Shown here: positions 1 through 7,715 of the stretch, one piece after another | Layout: each line of letters begins with the position of its first letter | Position numbering within the stretch: position 1 is the stretch's first letter | Assembly (NCBI GenBank): GCA_036734385.1 | Contig: DAIMYQ010000044.1 | Location: forward strand, 1 to 11,120 | DNA: 11,120 bases | Direction: 5' to 3' | DNA from: JAAYPI01 sp036734385 | GTDB taxonomy: Bacteria > Bacteroidota > Bacteroidia > Bacteroidales > Paludibacteraceae | Made by a program: the position numbers and the translations under genes | Notes under the pieces: generated by a model | The model's input: only the letters and a program-made list of their open reading frames with translations | Database searches by the model: none | Told to the model about the DNA's origin: nothing

Positions 1-71
1 GTAGAAGAGACAGGCAAAAACTCGGTAAGACCTTCTACTATAGCGATAACAATGGTTTGGAATATACTCAT
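1..71 (-). CDS. uppP: Undecaprenyl-diphosphatase UppP (BacA), N-terminal fragment
   Basis: Only the first 23 codons are present; the gene continues past the left edge. The peptide begins MSIFQTIVIAIVEGLTEFLP and continues V-S-S, which is the characteristic first motif of the UppP/BacA family (E-G-L-T-E-F-L-P-V-S-S). The family consists of integral inner-membrane enzymes that dephosphorylate undecaprenyl diphosphate to recycle the lipid carrier for peptidoglycan and O-antigen synthesis. The ATG at 71-69 overlaps the TGA of the upstream DUF3098 gene (ATGA), so translation is probably coupled and expression depends on the yfhO-ftsX operon. Identification is firm because the motif is highly specific; nothing can be said about the rest of the protein. 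Confidence 0.9.
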   Translation of the reverse strand, partial: MSIFQTIVIAIVEGLTEFLPVSS

Positions 72-310
72 TTCTTCTTTTTCGGATTAAATAAAATACC
101 AAAAATAATAAACAAAAATCCGCCAAGAATAACCATAGGAGCAACCACTATACGACGGAAACTGAAAACATCTTTAGCAAAATAGCCTTCGGCAGAACTG
201 CCTCCAATCTTCATCAATACAAAACCTATTAAAATTACACAAACACCGACAGCAATGAACAGAAGATTGCGTTTTGCCAGCCTTTTTTCTGATGAAACTT
301 CGTTTTCCAT
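68..310 (-). CDS. Small two-helix membrane protein, DUF3098 family
   Basis: An 80-residue protein with two hydrophobic segments, about residues 15-36 and 54-74, separated by a short polar loop, and with a basic C-terminal tail (PKKKK). Size, topology and position between ftsX and uppP match the Bacteroidota DUF3098 family, whose function is unknown to me. Both ends probably face the cytoplasm, given lysine and arginine at the N-terminal side (KRLAKR) and the lysine tail. It starts 20 nt after the ftsX stop and overlaps uppP by 4 nt, so it is almost certainly made together with both. A role in division or wall-precursor metabolism is inference from neighbours only; the family assignment is from memory of the gene order and sequence style. 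Confidence 0.85.
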   Translation of the reverse strand: MENEVSSEKRLAKRNLLFIAVGVCVILIGFVLMKIGGSSAEGYFAKDVFSFRRIVVAPMVILGGFLFIIFGILFNPKKKK

Positions 311-330
311 AATATTGTGAAATTAAATTA

Positions 331-1218
331 TTATAAATAATACATATCATTCAACTTCAATCTCAAATACCGATTGACAGAGAAGTAAGTAGAAAGAAAT
401 GTGATAAGAACGCCAAAAAGAATCATTACAAAGAATGATACTAATAAAAAGTCAAGACTTTCAAGCGTTATGATTGCACTTAGCTCTGTTTGGAATGAAA
501 ATAACAGAGCAGAAAGCATCCCCATTGCCAAAAGAGCTGAAATAAAACCGGTCAATAAACCTTGCAGCAAAAAAGGTTTTCGGATAAAACCTCCGGTGGC
601 ACCAACCAATCTCATAGCATGAATCAGGAAACGTTTGGCATAAATACTAAGCCTTACTGTATTGCTTATCAACGCAATAGAAATAAGAAGAAGTAGAACA
701 GAAACACCGAGTAAGAAAGCGGTTATGCGACTTACATTATCATTTACAGCTTGAATAAGATTTTTTTGATAAATAACTTCCTTTACCTGCGGCATCTTAC
801 GTAAATTGGCATCAATCTTGGCAATACTGTCATTATTGGCATATTCGGAGTGCAATTTTATTTCCAAAGAGGCCAAAAGGGGGTTATAACCAAGAAAGGT
901 AGCAGGGTCTTCTCCCAATTCATCGGATAATTCTTTTATTGCTCTGTTTTTGTCAATGTATTCAGTAGATTTTACAAAGGGAGACGCATCCAACATCTTT
1001 TGTAATTTTTGAGCATCAACTTCTTTCACATTCTCATTCATCACAATGGAAAGAGACAAATTTTCTCTGACATAAACAGACAATTCATTGGCAAGCAATC
1101 CCAACATGGTAGTAACACCTATCAAAAAAAGAACCAACGATATGCTTATGACTGTCGTTAAACGTGAGTTAAAGAGGTGACTAACGGTCAGTTTGGATTT
1201 AATTTGATGATTGCCCAT
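331..1218 (-). CDS. ftsX: Cell-division ABC transporter permease FtsX
   Basis: A 295-residue FtsX-type permease. It has an N-terminal cytoplasmic stretch, a first membrane helix at about 22-44, a periplasmic domain of about 120 residues, then three helices in the C-terminal half (starting near I-T-A-F-L-L-G, G-L-L-T-G-F-I-S and D-F-L-L-V-S-F-F). This four-helix layout with a large first loop is the FtsX pattern, and the length is typical. In the family, FtsX pairs with the ATPase FtsE and transmits ATP-driven changes to periplasmic wall hydrolases at the division site. No ftsE is in this window; in Bacteroidota it is usually encoded elsewhere. The gene starts 12 nt after the yfhO stop and is followed after 20 nt by the DUF3098 gene. 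Confidence 0.92.
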   Translation of the reverse strand: MGNHQIKSKLTVSHLFNSRLTTVISISLVLFLIGVTTMLGLLANELSVYVRENLSLSIVMNENVKEVDAQKLQKMLDASPFVKSTEYIDKNRAIKELSDELGEDPATFLGYNPLLASLEIKLHSEYANNDSIAKIDANLRKMPQVKEVIYQKNLIQAVNDNVSRITAFLLGVSVLLLLISIALISNTVRLSIYAKRFLIHAMRLVGATGGFIRKPFLLQGLLTGFISALLAMGMLSALLFSFQTELSAIITLESLDFLLVSFFVMILFGVLITFLSTYFSVNRYLRLKLNDMYYL

Positions 1219-1230
1219 ATTGCTTTCTGT

Positions 1231-3807
1231 TTATATTTTTTTTGATTTAGAAGACTTTTTCCAACGTGCAAAGATAATGCCTACAAAACCCAAAGTCAAT
1301 AGCATTGAACTAATTAAACTTAAAATATTTCCATTTTTGTACGAATTCGGTTCAAAACGGAAAGTAATTTCGTAATTTCCAGCTTTCAATGGCATGGCTC
1401 TGAGTAAGTAATCGGCTCTGAAATAAGGGACATTTTTATTGTTGATATAGGCATTCCAACCTTTATCATAATAAATTTCAGAGAAAACAGCCAGTTGGTC
1501 TGTGCGAGAATTAAATGTATACACCAACTCGTTGGGCGAATAGTTTTTCAACGCAATCGTTGCTGAAGAATCAGGTTGATAATTAGCCGATAACATTTTC
1601 CCAAATTGCTTATCAGCCACCAATTCTTTTTTAAGATTTATTTTCGACAATGCTAACATTTCTTCATTGGGATTGTCTGCCAACTTATATTTGCTAACCA
1701 ACCAAACATTTCCGTTCGCACTTTTGTTAAATAATGGTTGAGCCTCATCGTGATAAACAAAATACTTCATGTTGAGCATATTCAAAACCGGTACTTTCTG
1801 GAAAGCCGAATCGACACCTGCTTCACTACGAGCCAAACGTAATTGCTGGTTCAACACTTGTATTTCTTTAGCAAGGTGCACGTCTATTAATTCTTGGTAA
1901 CGACGCATTTTTGCCGCATGATAGCCCCCTATTGTTTTGTAAAAATAAGCAGGTTCGGAACTGTTGAAAACATCAACGGTAGTATTCAGCACCCTGAAAT
2001 CAGGATCTTTATCTTGTAAAATAAACGCATCAGCAGGAGTCGGTTGAAAACTTTTTTCAACATTGCGGGCAGGAACAAAATTACTCTCGTTCAAATAACG
2101 CTTTGCAATAGGTAACATATCAGCCAAAATCAATATACCCAAAACCAGCATCGACAACTTAATGTTCAGTTTCTTTTTGGTATACATCCACAAAACAGAA
2201 GCCGCAATCAATATGAAAATAAAAGAACGAAAAGCATCTTTACTCAATAAATCGGCTCTATCTTGAGGCAACGTATCTTTCATGAATGCAAAATTTCCTT
2301 GAAAATTGCCATCGGAAGGAATAGAAAAACTTCCTGCCAAAGAAGGCAATATCCAAAACACCAAACAAAGTCCGCCCGCGATACCTAATGAAATATAAAT
2401 ATATTTTAATTTTTGGGCTTGTTCCATCGTATTGTTAAAAATTTCCTTCAACGCCAAAATTGCCATCAATACCATTGCCATAGCAGAGATGGTAAGCGTC
2501 ATAGATACGGTTCGGAATTTATTATACATAGGAATGTGATTGATAAAAAACTCCGTAAACGGCATAAAATTCTTTCCCCACGACAATAAAATGCCCAAAA
2601 TTGTTACGGCGAGCAACCACCATCTTTCACGTTTTGGTACCACCATCAATCCCAAAACAAACAAGAAACAGATGATAGCTCCAACATATACCGGTCCCGA
2701 AGTAAACGGCTGTGTGCCAAAATACAACGGCAAATCATAGGCATACATAAGCTCTGCCAAATTTTTCGGATTGAAATTATCCGGATTTCTTTGTAACGTT
2801 CTGTCTATCCTGCCTTTTTCTTCACCGGTTAAATCTCTACCCAATGGCGGCAGATGACTTAATTTGGCAAATTCTTGTGCTGTAGCAGACGTTTCGGATA
2901 ATTTTCCGACAGAAGCTCCACCTTTGAAGTTAGGTATCAACAAAGTAAACGTTTCGTCTATTCCATAACTCCACTGGGTTATATATTCGTCACTTAGTCC
3001 CTTTTGGCTATTTTCTTGCGAAAGAGACAGTCCATTGGTTTCTCCACGCATGGTAGAATTAGCATATTCAGCCGTAGTAAGCAACCGAGTAGCATTCATT
3101 CCTACTGCAACAATTACCCCAATGAGCAAAATGCCGACCGTTTTGAGAAAATCGAGTGATTTTTTTTCTTTGATGGAAAAGATTAATTCGGAAACACCAA
3201 AACAAAGTACAATAAACAAGGTGTAATACGTAATCTGAACGTGATTAGCAAACAAAGACAATCCTAAAAACAACGCTAGTAAGACTGCTCCGAGCCACTT
3301 TTTTCCTCGAAAAGCAAGATAAATACTACCGATAATCGGTGCCATATAAGCAATGGCAACAGCTTTTGTATTATGACCCGCAACAATAATGATAAGGTTA
3401 TAAGATCCAAGAGCAAACGCAATAGCACCCGCAATACTTAACCAAGGATTTACCCTAAAAGCAAGCAACAGGATATAAAAACCGATGAGGTATAAAAATA
3501 ACTGGTAAGTAGGACCCGGCAACACACGTAAAGCACTATCGATATAACTCAAAACCGTTTGATGCTGTGTCATACATATTTGATATGTAGGCATACCACC
3601 AAACATGGAATTTGTCCAAAGAGCCTGACCATCATGTGTGTTAGTATAATCAACCGCTTCCTTGCTGGCACTAACATAACTTTTGGTATCGTGTCCAAAA
3701 ATGACATTGCCACCCAACGAAGGAGAAAGGTACATGAAAGTAACTATAAGGAATACTAAAACAGCCGTGATGTGTGGCAAGGACTTGGTTAAGAATTTAT
3801 TATTCAT
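1231..3807 (-). CDS. YfhO-family polytopic membrane protein (probable GT-C-like glycosyltransferase)
   Basis: An 858-residue protein with about a dozen membrane helices over residues 1-580, a soluble and probably extracytoplasmic region at about 580-820, and a last helix near 825-848 followed by a lysine-rich tail. Recognisable YfhO-type stretches are GHD (residues 38-40) in the first loop, ALWTNSMFGGMP (62-73), AGHNTKA (143-149) and S-Y-G-I-D-E (280-285). YfhO relatives are proposed GT-C-like enzymes that transfer sugars from lipid carriers; B. subtilis YfhO is linked to lipoteichoic acid glycosylation. The substrate here is unknown, and lipoteichoic acid is not expected in Bacteroidota. Asp40 in the first extracytoplasmic loop is where GT-C folds often place a catalytic acid (inference). 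It heads the operon with ftsX and uppP, which suits an envelope polymer or lipid-linked sugar role. Confidence 0.85.
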   Translation of the reverse strand: MNNKFLTKSLPHITAVLVFLIVTFMYLSPSLGGNVIFGHDTKSYVSASKEAVDYTNTHDGQALWTNSMFGGMPTYQICMTQHQTVLSYIDSALRVLPGPTYQLFLYLIGFYILLLAFRVNPWLSIAGAIAFALGSYNLIIIVAGHNTKAVAIAYMAPIIGSIYLAFRGKKWLGAVLLALFLGLSLFANHVQITYYTLFIVLCFGVSELIFSIKEKKSLDFLKTVGILLIGVIVAVGMNATRLLTTAEYANSTMRGETNGLSLSQENSQKGLSDEYITQWSYGIDETFTLLIPNFKGGASVGKLSETSATAQEFAKLSHLPPLGRDLTGEEKGRIDRTLQRNPDNFNPKNLAELMYAYDLPLYFGTQPFTSGPVYVGAIICFLFVLGLMVVPKRERWWLLAVTILGILLSWGKNFMPFTEFFINHIPMYNKFRTVSMTLTISAMAMVLMAILALKEIFNNTMEQAQKLKYIYISLGIAGGLCLVFWILPSLAGSFSIPSDGNFQGNFAFMKDTLPQDRADLLSKDAFRSFIFILIAASVLWMYTKKKLNIKLSMLVLGILILADMLPIAKRYLNESNFVPARNVEKSFQPTPADAFILQDKDPDFRVLNTTVDVFNSSEPAYFYKTIGGYHAAKMRRYQELIDVHLAKEIQVLNQQLRLARSEAGVDSAFQKVPVLNMLNMKYFVYHDEAQPLFNKSANGNVWLVSKYKLADNPNEEMLALSKINLKKELVADKQFGKMLSANYQPDSSATIALKNYSPNELVYTFNSRTDQLAVFSEIYYDKGWNAYINNKNVPYFRADYLLRAMPLKAGNYEITFRFEPNSYKNGNILSLISSMLLTLGFVGIIFARWKKSSKSKKI

Positions 3808-3839
3808 AATTTTAGGGGGTTAAAAAATAAAAAGGCGAG

Positions 3840-3847
3840 CAAAGTAA
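3840..3847 (-). promoter_or_regulatory. Possible -7 box for the yfhO operon
   Basis: On the minus strand this reads TTACTTTG followed by C, resembling the Bacteroidota -7 consensus TAnnTTTG but with the TA displaced by one base. It lies 33 nt ahead of the yfhO ATG, a plausible leader length. The area where a -33 TTTG should sit is only a T-rich tract, so support is weak. Confidence 0.3.
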
Positions 3848-3861
3848 CCATTTTTTTATGA

Positions 3862-3910
3862 AAAAAAGAAAAAAGCTTGACTATAAATCAATCCTCTGAT
3901 TTTAAAGTCA
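3862..3910 (-). terminator. AT-rich hairpin plus T-tract, possible read-through barrier before yfhO
   Basis: An imperfect inverted repeat pairs 3878-3882 with 3906-3910 (TGACT/AGTCA) and 3885-3890 with 3897-3902 (AAATCA/TGATTT), around a 6-nt loop with a small internal bulge. Read on the minus strand it is followed closely by a tract of T interrupted by one C (3874-3862), the layout of an intrinsic terminator. The stem is AT-rich, so strength is doubtful. Its position would stop transcripts leaking from uvrA through the antisense of the tRNA gene before they reach yfhO. Confidence 0.35.
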
Positions 3911-3936
3911 TTGAAAATATCTTAAAAAAAAGCTTG
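3869..3936 (+). repeat. 11-bp direct repeat AAAAAAGCTTG, two copies
   Basis: Identical copies at 3869-3879 and 3926-3936, start to start 57 bp. The second copy supplies the CTTG that fits the -33 position of the tRNA-Pro promoter. The first has no matching -7 box. It could be a regulatory site or chance in an A-rich spacer. Confidence 0.4.
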
Positions 3937-3964
3937 TAGAAAAAGAAAAATATGATTAATCTTG
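3933..3964 (+). promoter_or_regulatory. Promoter of tRNA-Pro
   Basis: CTTG at 3933-3936 and TAATCTTG at 3957-3964, separated by 20 nt, match the Bacteroidota -33 (TTTG) and -7 (TAnnTTTG) consensus with one mismatch each. The -7 box ends 15 nt before the mature tRNA, leaving room for a short leader. The tRNA-Phe promoter in this window has the same organisation. Confidence 0.6.
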
Positions 3965-3978
3965 CACCCTCAACAAGG

Positions 3979-4052
3979 CGGGGTGTAGCGCAGCTTGGTA
4001 GCGTGCTACGTTCGGGACGTAGAGGTCGCAAGTTCGAATCTTGTCACCCCGA
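3979..4052 (+). tRNA. tRNA-Pro, anticodon CGG
   Basis: A full cloverleaf can be folded. The acceptor stem CGGGGTG (3979-3985) pairs with CACCCCG (4045-4051), with discriminator A4052. The D stem GCGC/GCGT flanks an AGCTTGGTA loop. The anticodon stem CTACG/CGTAG encloses loop TTCGGGA, giving anticodon CGG at 4013-4015. The T stem GCAAG/CTTGT encloses TTCGAAT. The C1-G72 pair and A73 fit bacterial proline tRNAs, which read CCG here. The 3' CCA is not encoded, so it must be added by a nucleotidyltransferase. The gene stands alone, convergent with uvrA. Confidence 0.97.
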
Positions 4053-4055
4053 CAG

Positions 4056-4097
4056 CACAAAAATGGGCACACTTTTTTTAACAAAGCATGCCCATTT
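4056..4097 (-). terminator. Intrinsic terminator of uvrA, between convergent genes
   Basis: A perfect 9-bp inverted repeat, AAATGGGCA (4061-4069) and TGCCCATTT (4089-4097), encloses a 19-nt loop that contains a further CTTT/AAAG pairing (4072-4075 with 4083-4086). On the minus strand the stem lies about 22 nt past the uvrA stop and runs into a U-rich tail (ATTTTTGTG). On the plus strand no T-run follows the right arm, although seven Ts lie in the loop about 20 nt after the tRNA, so it mainly serves uvrA. Confidence 0.7.
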
Positions 4098-4119
4098 CTT
4101 ATATAATCCAACTTTACTC

Positions 4120-6951
4120 CTATTTCAATTCCTTTTTTAAATATTCTGCGGTATACCCTTTGTTTTGTTTTACCACTTCCTCGGGAGTTCCTTCACAAAT
4201 TAATTGACCGCCAAGGACACCACCCTCCATACCAATGTCTATGATGTGATCTGCACATTTTATAACATCCATGTTGTGTTCTATAACAATTAGCGTATTA
4301 CCTTTGTCCACCAAACGATTAAGGACTCCTAACAATACATTTATGTCCTCAAAGTGCAAACCGGTGGTAGGTTCATCCAAAATATAAAGAGTATTTCCGG
4401 TATCCTTTTTTGCCAACTCGGCTGATAATTTAATTCGTTGACTTTCGCCACCGGAAAGAGTTGTTGAAGGTTGACCTAACTTGATATAACCCAAACCGAC
4501 TTCTTGCAACATCTTGATTTTTTGGATAACGGAAGGAATATTCTCAAAAAACTCAACCGCCTGATTGATTGTCATATTCAACACGTCCGCAATGGATTTT
4601 CCCTTAAACCTAACTTCCAACGTCTCACGGTTGTAACGTTTCCCGTGGCAATCTTCACACGGGACATAGACGTCAGCCAAAAAATTCATTTCTATTCTTT
4701 TATAACCATTGCCACCACAAGTTTCACAGCGACCACCTTTTACATTGAAAGAAAATCGGCCTTGCTTGTATCCTCTGATTTTTGCCTCCGGAAGATTGAC
4801 AAACAAATTCCTAATATCCGAAAAAACGCCTGTATACGTTGCCGGATTTGAACGAGGAGTTCTTCCTATGGGAGATTGATCTATCTGAATGACTTTATCA
4901 ATATGTTCTATTCCTTTTACTGAATCATAAGGCAACGGGTCTTTTAACGAATGATAGAAACGTTGGCTCAAAATAGGATATAAGGTGCCATTTATCAAGC
5001 TGGATTTTCCACTGCCGGAAACCCCCGTTACACAAATAAACTTGCCTAGGGGAAAACGGACTGTCAAATTTTTAAGGTTATTCCCTTTGACTCCGGTTAA
5101 AGTCAAAAAATGACCGGTTCCATCACGTCTTTTAGGAGGAGTCTCTATTTTCTTTGTTCCATTGATGTACGATGTCGTCAGCGTATCCGCTTGCATCATT
5201 TCTTGGGGAGTTCCTTCAAATACGACCTCGCCACCAAACCGGCCTGCGTTGGGTCCCAAATCAATAATATAATCGGCTTCCAGCATCATATCCTTATCAT
5301 GTTCAACCACAATGACAGTATTTCCGATATCACGAAGTTGCTTAAGCGATTCTATTAATTTTAAATTATCTCGCTGATGCAGCCCAATACTTGGTTCATC
5401 TAAGATATAAAGCACATTAACCAACTGCGAACCGATTTGGGTTGCCAATCTGATTCGTTGACTTTCGCCGCCAGATAAGGTTACAGAAGGTCTATTCAAA
5501 GAAAGATAATTAAGTCCAACCCCCAATAAAAACAATAAACGGGTACGTATTTCTTTTAAGATTTCTGAAGCTACCTTTTGTTGTCGGCTATTTAGGTTCT
5601 TTTCATTTTCAGTCAACCAATCATACAGGTGGTTAATATCCATTGCCGAAAGTTCAGCGATATTTTTATCCAATATCCGATAATGCAAGGATTCTTCTTT
5701 CAATCTAGCCCCATTACATTCCGGACACACGACAGTTTGTGAGAATTGTTCCGCCCACTTTTGAGCAGTAGCAGATGCTTCGTTGTCTTGTTGCATGGTA
5801 ATATATTGAACGATTCCATCGTAGGAAATCGGATAATTGGACAGACCCGCCATTTGACTTTTAATGAATAACTTTTCGTCCGTTCCATTGATTATTTTAT
5901 CCAGTAATTCATCGGGCAAATTACATACCGGCGTTTTCAGGCTTAAGTCATATTGTTCACAAATATTTTGAATTTGCAAAAAAATCATGCTGCTCTTATA
6001 TTTTCCGAGAGGAGCAATAGCTCCCTCATAAATACTAAGTTTCTTATCCGGAATTATTTTGTCGAGGTCAATTTGGGTGATTTCACCGGTACCTTTACAG
6101 CGTTTACAACATCCTTTGGGAGAGTTAAAGGAAAAATCGTGCGGAGCAGGGTCATTGTAAGAGATGCCGGTATCTGCACACATAAACTTTTTACTAAAAT
6201 ACCTGATTTCACCGCTATTTTTATCCAATATCATAACGACACCATCTCCCTGAGCCATGGCAATACGCAATGAATCCTTCAATCGACGCTCATCTTTACT
6301 TCTGACTTCTAATTTGTCTATAACAACCTCAATATCATGATTTTTGTATCGGTCAAGTTTCATGCCGTGAATAATTTCTTTCATTTCTCCATCAACACGG
6401 ACATTGAGGTATCCTTTCTTTCTAATTTGCTCAAAAAGTTCTTTGTAATGACCCTTACGAGTTTTGACTATAGGAGCTAAAATGTAAATTCTTTTGTCCT
6501 GATACTGTTCCAAAATAAGATTTAAAATTTGCTCCTCGGTATATTTTACCATTTCTTTTCCCGTTGCATAAGAATAAGCAATGGCTGCACGAGCATATAA
6601 CAAACGAATAAAATCGTAAATTTCAGTAACGGTTCCAACCGTAGAATGAGGATTTTTGTTGGTGGTTTTTTGTTCAATGGCAATAACGGGGCTCAAACCC
6701 TTTATCTCATCGACATTCGGACGTTCGATATTACCTAAAAAATGACGCACATAGGCAGAAAATGTTTCTATGTAACGACGCTGCCCTTCGGCAAAAATAG
6801 TGTCAAAAGCCAAAGATGATTTTCCACTACCACTCAAGCCTGTCATTACAGTCAAGCTATCGTGCGGAATTTTTACGTCGATATTCTTTAGATTATGTTC
6901 TTTTGCCCCGAAAACTTCTATATACGAGACTGGCAACTGATTATCTTTCAC
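4120..6951 (-). CDS. uvrA: UvrABC excinuclease subunit A
   Basis: 943 residues, full length for UvrA (E. coli has 940). In the family, UvrA dimers find bulky DNA lesions in the cytoplasm, load UvrB and leave before UvrC incises. Two ABC modules are visible. The first has Walker A GLSGSGKSS (38-46), signature LSGGESQR (492-499) and Walker B LYILDEP (514-520). The second has Walker A GVSGSGKSS (643-651), signature LSGGESQR (832-839) and Walker B LYILDEP (855-861). The UvrB-binding and insertion region is about 120-250. The C-terminal zinc finger C742, C745, C765, C768 is intact. The first zinc finger keeps C258, C282 and C285, but the expected second cysteine is Thr261, and there is an extra C281. 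Bacteroidota often carry two UvrA paralogues, so this may not be the only one. It is last in its operon, 11 nt after the lipoprotein gene, and is followed by a terminator. Confidence 0.97.
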   Translation of the reverse strand: MKDNQLPVSYIEVFGAKEHNLKNIDVKIPHDSLTVMTGLSGSGKSSLAFDTIFAEGQRRYIETFSAYVRHFLGNIERPNVDEIKGLSPVIAIEQKTTNKNPHSTVGTVTEIYDFIRLLYARAAIAYSYATGKEMVKYTEEQILNLILEQYQDKRIYILAPIVKTRKGHYKELFEQIRKKGYLNVRVDGEMKEIIHGMKLDRYKNHDIEVVIDKLEVRSKDERRLKDSLRIAMAQGDGVVMILDKNSGEIRYFSKKFMCADTGISYNDPAPHDFSFNSPKGCCKRCKGTGEITQIDLDKIIPDKKLSIYEGAIAPLGKYKSSMIFLQIQNICEQYDLSLKTPVCNLPDELLDKIINGTDEKLFIKSQMAGLSNYPISYDGIVQYITMQQDNEASATAQKWAEQFSQTVVCPECNGARLKEESLHYRILDKNIAELSAMDINHLYDWLTENEKNLNSRQQKVASEILKEIRTRLLFLLGVGLNYLSLNRPSVTLSGGESQRIRLATQIGSQLVNVLYILDEPSIGLHQRDNLKLIESLKQLRDIGNTVIVVEHDKDMMLEADYIIDLGPNAGRFGGEVVFEGTPQEMMQADTLTTSYINGTKKIETPPKRRDGTGHFLTLTGVKGNNLKNLTVRFPLGKFICVTGVSGSGKSSLINGTLYPILSQRFYHSLKDPLPYDSVKGIEHIDKVIQIDQSPIGRTPRSNPATYTGVFSDIRNLFVNLPEAKIRGYKQGRFSFNVKGGRCETCGGNGYKRIEMNFLADVYVPCEDCHGKRYNRETLEVRFKGKSIADVLNMTINQAVEFFENIPSVIQKIKMLQEVGLGYIKLGQPSTTLSGGESQRIKLSAELAKKDTGNTLYILDEPTTGLHFEDINVLLGVLNRLVDKGNTLIVIEHNMDVIKCADHIIDIGMEGGVLGGQLICEGTPEEVVKQNKGYTAEYLKKELK

Positions 6952-6962
6952 TTTTTAACTTT

Positions 6963-7715
6963 CTATTCTCTGGAGATTAAACGATATCGAAGCATTTTTT
7001 GATTTAAGACAGGTTTCTTATTGCGGTTAATAAACGTATCTATTTTCCAAACCACTTCCATTTTCCTGCCTAAACATTCTCGATCAATGGGGATGTCGTA
7101 AGTAAGAGAAACCGTATCTTTTTGTTTTGTTTCAAAAACAGCTTTCATGTAATAAGAATTATCATCAAAATCAATATAACGAAGCGTATCCATGTAGTTC
7201 ATACGGCTACTCCATCTGCTATATTTTGGACGAATTTTGCTTCGAAAAGAATGGATATCCAATTCTTTTTTCAGTTTCTTATTTTCTTCCGTTTTGGGTT
7301 CCAAATCGACAAAACCTTTACCGAATGTAATATTCAAAAACTTGTCCTGTTGATTGTTCATAATACGGACAAAATTATTTTGCCGGTCATCCGTTTTGAG
7401 CGAAAGGAAAAGGTTCTCTTTCTCGAATAAGAAAGAATAAATGCGAGAAGAATCATCGAACAATGTCAAAGGAGAAGTTATTACCTTATCCTTGTAAGTG
7501 ATAGTTGTATAGTAACAAGTATCCTTTTGGTAAATATCACATATGAGCAAGTTCCAATCTTTATCGAATTTTGAATACGACCCTACATATTTTGATAATT
7601 CTCCGGGAACAAACACTTTGGGAGAGACAGCCTCTTGCTGAACAGTAGTTTTTTCATCCTTTGTACAGGAAAAAAACAGCACAAGAAAAAATATGCACCC
7701 ACATAATTTTTTCAT
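6963..7715 (-). CDS. Putative surface-exposed lipoprotein of unknown function
   Basis: 250 residues; I do not recognise the family. The N-terminus MKKLCGCIFFLVLFFSC is a lipoprotein signal peptide, with Cys17 as the likely lipidated residue (permissive lipobox F-F-S-C, common in Bacteroidota). The residues after it are T-K-D-E-K, which fits the K-(D/E)2 lipoprotein export signal described in Capnocytophaga canimorsus. The protein may therefore be moved to the outside of the outer membrane (inference). The mature part is rich in alternating polar and aromatic residues, suggesting mostly beta structure, with a charged segment near 150-160 (EENKKLKKEL). No enzymatic motif is visible. Its ATG overlaps the pssA stop by 4 nt (ATGA), and uvrA starts 11 nt after its stop, so all three are probably on one transcript. 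Confidence 0.8.
   Translation of the reverse strand: MKKLCGCIFFLVLFFSCTKDEKTTVQQEAVSPKVFVPGELSKYVGSYSKFDKDWNLLICDIYQKDTCYYTTITYKDKVITSPLTLFDDSSRIYSFLFEKENLFLSLKTDDRQNNFVRIMNNQQDKFLNITFGKGFVDLEPKTEENKKLKKELDIHSFRSKIRPKYSRWSSRMNYMDTLRYIDFDDNSYYMKAVFETKQKDTVSLTYDIPIDRECLGRKMEVVWKIDTFINRNKKPVLNQKMLRYRLISRE

Noticed and set aside
401..622. Plus-strand open frame inside ftsX
   Set aside because: Antisense to a clear FtsX coding region, basic low-complexity product, no supporting signals.
3952..4140. Plus-strand open frame of 62 codons over the tRNA-Pro gene
   Set aside because: It translates the tRNA and the terminator; no protein character.
4433..5469. 17-nt identical repeat at 4433-4449 and 5453-5469
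   Set aside because: Both copies encode the G-E-S-Q-R-I part of the ABC signature in the two halves of UvrA; explained by the internal duplication of the protein.
4504..6273. Several open frames inside uvrA on the plus strand (4504-4851, 5110-5358, 5953-6273) and a second minus-strand frame (5700-5888)
   Set aside because: They lie wholly within a well-conserved gene, with no recognisable domains or promoters.
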